From NCBI GenBank assembly GCA_002706095.1, contig PAJP01000016.1, positions 62,001 to 126,000 on the forward strand: a DNA stretch of 64,000 bases, written 5' to 3'. Below the pieces are notes generated by a model. It was not told where the DNA came from and made no database searches. It saw only the letters and a list, made by a program, of their open reading frames with translations. Positions 60,038-64,000 of this stretch are shown here, piece after piece. Made by a program: the position numbers and the translations under genes. This stretch comes from Methylophaga sp. (GTDB lineage Bacteria; Pseudomonadota; Gammaproteobacteria; Nitrosococcales; Methylophagaceae). Numbering within the stretch: the stretch's first letter is position 1; the number at the start of each line of letters is the position of its first letter.

Positions 60038-61042
60038 CTACTCCTCGGGTAATTCGGGTGGAGAAAGTGCTAATGGACCACCATTTAAGGTTTTCAAAAA
60101 GGCAATCAGATCGGCTTTTTGTTGTTCAGTTAGTTCAAATGGCGACATTTCTTTAGACAGGCTGGGACGTTTGAGACCACCGTCTTCATAATGTTTGATC
60201 ACTTGCTCCAGATTGGTCATGGAACCATCATGCATAAAAGGTCCGTTTTCTGGCAGATCACGTAAGGTCGGGGTTTTAAAAGCATGCTGCATAATCGTCA
60301 CCTCGACAGGGATGGTATTGCCACGACCCAGATCCGGGCTATCCAGCCCAATGTCATGGAAACTATCATCAGTAAAACGCCATGACTTATGACAAGCGGC
60401 GCACTGGGCTTTATTGTTAAATACTTGAAAACCACGTTGAGCACTGACACTGATAGCTTCATCATCACCTTCTACCCAACGATCAAAGCTTGAAACATTG
60501 GAGACCAAGGTACGTTGAAAAGTCGCTAATGCCATCGCAATGCGCTGTGTAGTGATTTCTGCATCACCATAGGCAGACTCAAATAAGGGGCGATAACCTT
60601 TAATTTCACCTAGTCGCTGAACTAATTCATCCATGTTGTAGTTCATTTCGTGTGGCGTGGTGATGGGAAGCACTGCCTGCGCTTCCAGTGAGTTGGCTCG
60701 GCCATCCCACATTAATGCTTTAAGCCAGGCGCTGTTCATGACAGTGGGCGTTCGTCTCGGCTGCTCAAGTTCTTCCGAACCCAGCGGCACAACGCGGCCA
60801 TCGCTCCAGCGATGATCCGGTGAGTGGCAGGTCGCACAGGACATACCTTTATCTCGGGACAAACGCGGGTCAAAAAACAGGGCTTTACCCAGCGTTGTTT
60901 TTTCTATAGTAAGCGGGTTGGAGTCCGGCGCCGGAATGGCCTCGGGACGTTGATAATCACTCCGCTTGATTGTGTCATCAGCCAAACTGGCATGCACGGA
61001 AAATACCGTGCATGCCAACATGACGAGGATTCTGATCTTCAT
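60038..61042 (-). CDS. mauG: MauG, di-heme enzyme that completes the TTQ cofactor
   Basis: MauG oxidises the precursor of methylamine dehydrogenase small subunit to form tryptophan tryptophylquinone. The 334 residues have a signal peptide and two heme c motifs, CATCH at 69-73 and CAACH at 214-218, like cytochrome c peroxidases. In MauG a Tyr replaces the usual Met axial ligand of the second heme; Tyr285 in VIKHYEDGG is the candidate by my alignment from memory. It starts 24 bases after mauA. Confidence 0.9.
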   Translation of the reverse strand: MKIRILVMLACTVFSVHASLADDTIKRSDYQRPEAIPAPDSNPLTIEKTTLGKALFFDPRLSRDKGMSCATCHSPDHRWSDGRVVPLGSEELEQPRRTPTVMNSAWLKALMWDGRANSLEAQAVLPITTPHEMNYNMDELVQRLGEIKGYRPLFESAYGDAEITTQRIAMALATFQRTLVSNVSSFDRWVEGDDEAISVSAQRGFQVFNNKAQCAACHKSWRFTDDSFHDIGLDSPDLGRGNTIPVEVTIMQHAFKTPTLRDLPENGPFMHDGSMTNLEQVIKHYEDGGLKRPSLSKEMSPFELTEQQKADLIAFLKTLNGGPLALSPPELPEE

Positions 61043-61066
61043 GATGTAAGAATGCCTCAGGCCAAC

Positions 61067-61633
61067 TTAGCTGGCTTTACCAACGACTGGTGAGATGGTG
61101 CAGTGATAGGTCATATCATCATTTTCTGCACCGAAGCACCATACGATGTCGTTGGAGAACTCAGGACGGTAAACCGGCAGTTCACCTTCTGTGTTCAGAC
61201 ACGCACATTGACCACAGGTTTGCTTACCACAGCAGTCACGGTAAGCGATCAGGTAAGTCTGACCGTCACCCGGGTTGTAACAGCTGGCCACCCATGAGCT
61301 CGGTGACAGGCTGGTGCCCGGAGGACAGGAAGTCAGCGTACCACCACAGCAGTCACAGACGTTCCCGTCGATAGAACAGTGCCGCCAGTAGTCACAGGCT
61401 TGTGGATCCTGATCCTGTGGTTGCCAACCTGCTCTGGCCGCATCCAGGTCACTGGCGTCAGCGGCATGGGCGCTGTTCAGACGACCACGGCGATCAACTG
61501 GCAGCAAGGGAAGCAGTGTCGCACCTACCAGGAAGCCACCCAGTTTACCCACGAAGCCACGACGACCGGTTTTGTTTGCGGTACGACGGCTCAGTTTCTC
61601 AATAGCAGCGTCAAATCCTAATTTCTTTGTCAT
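61067..61633 (-). CDS. mauA: Methylamine dehydrogenase small (beta) subunit
   Basis: This periplasmic subunit carries the TTQ cofactor. The 188 residues have a twin-arginine signal (GRRGFVGKLGG). The two Trp that form TTQ are W114 (SSWVASC) and W165 (DIVWCFG), 51 residues apart as in the Paracoccus enzyme. The mature chain has about 14 Cys, in line with the many disulfides of the family; Cys140 (KQTCGQC) seems extra. It is preceded by GGAGAAGG and belongs to the mauBEDA operon. Confidence 0.95.
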   Translation of the reverse strand: MTKKLGFDAAIEKLSRRTANKTGRRGFVGKLGGFLVGATLLPLLPVDRRGRLNSAHAADASDLDAARAGWQPQDQDPQACDYWRHCSIDGNVCDCCGGTLTSCPPGTSLSPSSWVASCYNPGDGQTYLIAYRDCCGKQTCGQCACLNTEGELPVYRPEFSNDIVWCFGAENDDMTYHCTISPVVGKAS

Positions 61634-61678
61634 TTGCCTTCTCCGTTATGTTTTTTGGTTCTACTCTCAAATCAATGA

Positions 61679-62311
61679 TTAGTGCAGTTGCTCGCCCACT
61701 GTCACTTCCTTGGCAGTAGAGCTGTCTTTGAGGTAGCTCTGCAGTGAAGCGTGACCCAGTCGTACGGTTTCAAACAGGCTTTCAACATGCTCACGTGTGT
61801 TGCACAGACCTTTGCCTTTTATCACGCCATCGGCATCCAGCAGTACACCGTAAGGGACTTTGGAAACCTGGTAGCGCATGCCAATTTCTGGTGAGTTCAC
61901 GTAATACTCATTTTTCAGTGGGTGGTTGCTCAGGAACTCACGGTGTTCAGCAGCCGTACCGTCACTGATCAGAATGACATCTGCGCCTTCACTTGCTGCG
62001 ACATCACGAATAATTGGCAGCAGCTTGGCACAAACAGGGCAGGAAGGACCGGTGAACATCAACAGGCTTGGACGTCCAGGCGTGATAGCGCGACCGACCA
62101 GCAAGTCTTTTTCATCGGTGAAGGTTTTCACGTTGAACACAGGTGATTTGTCACCAATATCGGGTCCGTGATCGACCATCATGGCACCCAGTGGTGCTGA
62201 CCGTTCGTGTAGCAGACCAATTTGGCGAATAACACCTACCATAAGTGCAGCCAGAGCCAGAAAAGCTGCCCAAAGCAACACATTTGAAGCAATAAGAATA
62301 TCGAAACTCAT
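61679..62311 (-). CDS. mauD: Methylamine utilization protein MauD (thioredoxin-like)
   Basis: MauD is needed for correct disulfide formation and stability of the small subunit. The 210 residues have an N-terminal membrane anchor (VLLWAAFLALAALMVGVI) and a periplasmic thioredoxin-type domain with CPVC at 91-94. It lies between mauE and mauA as in other mau clusters. Confidence 0.92.
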   Translation of the reverse strand: MSFDILIASNVLLWAAFLALAALMVGVIRQIGLLHERSAPLGAMMVDHGPDIGDKSPVFNVKTFTDEKDLLVGRAITPGRPSLLMFTGPSCPVCAKLLPIIRDVAASEGADVILISDGTAAEHREFLSNHPLKNEYYVNSPEIGMRYQVSKVPYGVLLDADGVIKGKGLCNTREHVESLFETVRLGHASLQSYLKDSSTAKEVTVGEQLH

Positions 62312-62334
62312 TGTAAATTTTCCTTACTAAAAAA

Positions 62335-62883
62335 TTAAGTTCTTGATTCACGGGAATTTGGCAATCCCACCATCACATCTGCAGCTATATAAAGCATGGC
62401 CAGCAGTGCTGCTGAGGCCATACCAATCAGCCACGATGCGAGGGAGATATTGGCTATTTCCAGTGAACTAAAAGCGATGTAGATGCTGACGCCGGCAAGA
62501 AAGAGCGCACGCAGCACATGGAACATGCCGATTCGGCTCCGACTGGTCGGACGTCTTACACAACCGCAGTCAATATGGGTTCGGCCCCTGCCGACATTGA
62601 TGGCCAATGCCAGCGAGAACATCACGAACAGTCCCACTGCTACCCAGGCAGCTATTTCACGTACAGGCGGCACCATCAAAGCGACGGCACATGCCAGTTC
62701 AATCCAAGGCAGAAGCTTGGCTACCGGTTTAACCAGAAAGCCCGGCAACAAACGGTAGTTGTCGACCACACCCTGGAACTCGTCAGGGCTACGCAACTTG
62801 GAAATGGCTGCTACCGCCAGTACCAGCCCCACAAAAAGTGTGGCCAGTACTGACAGGGCAGGATCGTTAGTAAGCCAGTTCAT
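62335..62883 (-). CDS. mauE: Methylamine utilization protein MauE
   Basis: This 182-residue inner-membrane protein has four to five helices ([26 protein letters not shown]). MauE works with MauD in export and disulfide formation of methylamine dehydrogenase and resembles DoxX/thiol-disulfide exchange partners. CGCVR in a loop may be redox active. It starts 3 bases after mauB. Confidence 0.9.
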   Translation of the reverse strand: MNWLTNDPALSVLATLFVGLVLAVAAISKLRSPDEFQGVVDNYRLLPGFLVKPVAKLLPWIELACAVALMVPPVREIAAWVAVGLFVMFSLALAINVGRGRTHIDCGCVRRPTSRSRIGMFHVLRALFLAGVSIYIAFSSLEIANISLASWLIGMASAALLAMLYIAADVMVGLPNSRESRT

Positions 62884-62886
62884 GTC

Positions 62887-64000
62887 TTACTCGCTATCCT
62901 GAGGCAGGGTGAGAATGTGCGGATAGCGGCCGAGTCCTGCCGTTTCGCCGATTTTCTTACCTGTCTTAGCATCAAAGGTGTACAGAGTCTGTTCGTTAGC
63001 GGATAAGGCGAACAGATACGGTTTGTCGTCCTGGCTGACAGCAATGGAATCGATTTCATGGTTCAGTTCCATCTTGCGCAGGCGTTCACCGGTATCGGCG
63101 TCGACTACAAACACGTAACGGCTTGGTGTTTTGTGGGTGAATTCACCACGCTGATCTGCCAGCAGGTACAGTTCATTACTGTCGTTATGAACAGTGACCA
63201 GCTGCCAGCCACCTGGACGCCATCTGTCTGCTTTCTCTTCTTCAGTGAAGACTTCGATAGGCTCCTTGAATTCAGCGCCATCAGCAGTCAGGGTTGCCCG
63301 ATAGATACGGCCTTCGTAATCCGGCCATACCAGACGGTTAGTGACATCCGAGTAGTAAGGCTCATTGACCAGATAACTGTCTTCCGGATGGAACACTTCG
63401 CTGTGAGTCTGAGTGGAATTACCCTCATCGTCGTAATTGATTTTCAGCATTGAACCGTCACGGCAGTGCATATACACGTTCTGTTCCGGTGCCGGGAACA
63501 GGTGGTAACAGTCCGGGGTATCCATCATTTTGACGAACTTGTTTTGTTCCAGATCAACCAGACCCACTGCCGGTATCGGTGAAAACTGCTGGAACATCAT
63601 GTGCTTGTCATCAGTGCTCAGCGTTGCCATGTGGGTAAAAACAGCGGTCAGGAAGCGACCTTCAGGGATATCAATGTCTGCTGTCACATCGTGAGTCTGT
63701 GTATCAAAGACTTCGATGTAATCATCACGGTTACCCCGGGCGATGCGGTCATACCAGGTGTTAGCAATCGCCATGAAGTTACCCTGGTCACCGAGCAGCA
63801 CATGAGGCAGCTTACCGGCATCAGACATACCCAGGATCTTGTTGTTGTTACCGTCGATGGTGAACACCTGAGAGGTCATCTGGAAATGGCCAGGGTCAGT
63901 GACATAAACACGCTTTGAGTCACTGGCTGGGGCAACTTCAATGGTCTGTTGTTCAACAGCAATATCAGCTAGTGCTGGATAAGTGGTAGCCATCAGCGCT
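62887..64000 (-). CDS. mauB: Methylamine dehydrogenase large (alpha) subunit, N-terminus off window edge
   Basis: MauB is the seven-bladed beta-propeller subunit that holds the TTQ subunit and passes electrons to the acceptor. The visible 368-plus residues include PHVLLGDQGNFMAIANTWYD, TDIDIPEGRFLTAVFT-type blades and LNHEIDSIAVSQDDKPYLF. The frame stays open to 64000, and the residues before VEQQTIEVAP look like the end of a signal peptide (TYPALA), so the true start lies beyond the window. It is probably the first or second gene of the operon. Confidence 0.93.
   Translation of the reverse strand, partial: ALMATTYPALADIAVEQQTIEVAPASDSKRVYVTDPGHFQMTSQVFTIDGNNNKILGMSDAGKLPHVLLGDQGNFMAIANTWYDRIARGNRDDYIEVFDTQTHDVTADIDIPEGRFLTAVFTHMATLSTDDKHMMFQQFSPIPAVGLVDLEQNKFVKMMDTPDCYHLFPAPEQNVYMHCRDGSMLKINYDDEGNSTQTHSEVFHPEDSYLVNEPYYSDVTNRLVWPDYEGRIYRATLTADGAEFKEPIEVFTEEEKADRWRPGGWQLVTVHNDSNELYLLADQRGEFTHKTPSRYVFVVDADTGERLRKMELNHEIDSIAVSQDDKPYLFALSANEQTLYTFDAKTGKKIGETAGLGRYPHILTLPQDSE

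Noticed and set aside
61090..61374. Plus-strand frames over mauA and mauD
   Set aside because: They are antisense to the mau genes, which have clear family motifs; the long frames reflect their biased codon use.

Overview
The window looks like chromosomal DNA of a methylotrophic gammaproteobacterium, most likely a marine Methylophaga-type organism. Two methylotrophy systems support this: a PQQ methanol dehydrogenase of the lanthanide-dependent XoxF type, and a methylamine dehydrogenase (mau) cluster in the order B-E-D-A-G-L-M-N with an azurin gene beside it. The housekeeping genes (mlaFEDCB-ibaG-murA-hisGDC, metXW, pilTU, lolA-rarA, pstSCAB) are also gammaproteobacterial in type and order. 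The assignment rests on gene content and protein motifs only; no database search was possible.

Layout. 1-3044 (minus strand): a partial FeS-type photolyase, an exonuclease/GIY-YIG fusion nuclease and oligoribonuclease. 3159-15233: an M48 protease and small cytochrome c; a GGDEF protein, an LplT-like transporter, a universal stress protein and thioredoxin reductase; ftsK-lolA-rarA; rsmJ; and a pair made of a YVTN beta-propeller lipoprotein and an MxaD-like protein. 15450-22973: the Mla phospholipid transport operon running into ibaG, murA and hisG-hisD-hisC. 22974-32278: a DUF4124 protein, a TauE-type permease, pyrE, metW-metX, yggT-proC-yggS, pilT-pilU and an OmpA-family lipoprotein. 32867-34642: xoxF. 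34901-50773: an aryl polyene (APE) pigment cluster with its own phosphopantetheinyl transferase. 50785-51882: two unrecognised genes. 51883-56519: pstSCAB, with a Fic-like gene where phoU usually lies. 56823-57227: a frameshifted membrane-protein gene. 57584-64000: azurin and the mau cluster, which runs off the right edge inside mauB.

How the genes work together. XoxF oxidises methanol in the periplasm, and the MxaD-like protein and beta-propeller lipoprotein may be accessories. The mau genes make and mature methylamine dehydrogenase, whose electrons probably go to azurin because no amicyanin gene (mauC) is present in the visible cluster. The APE cluster holds a ketosynthase/chain-length-factor pair, a further ketosynthase, ketoreductase, two dehydratase domains, two acyl carrier proteins, an acyl-activating enzyme, acyl- and glycosyltransferases, a LolA-like carrier and an RND-type exporter. 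It also holds a flavoprotein with a halogenase WxWxIP motif, so the product may be a halogenated aryl polyene in the outer membrane. The pst operon has a well-placed PHO box.

The points most worth following are the halogenase motif in the APE cluster, the Fic-like protein that has lost the catalytic His in the phoU position, an intrinsic terminator embedded in the signal-peptide codons of the beta-propeller gene, and the frameshifted gene beside pstS. No tRNA, rRNA, CRISPR array, insertion sequence or phage gene was recognised.
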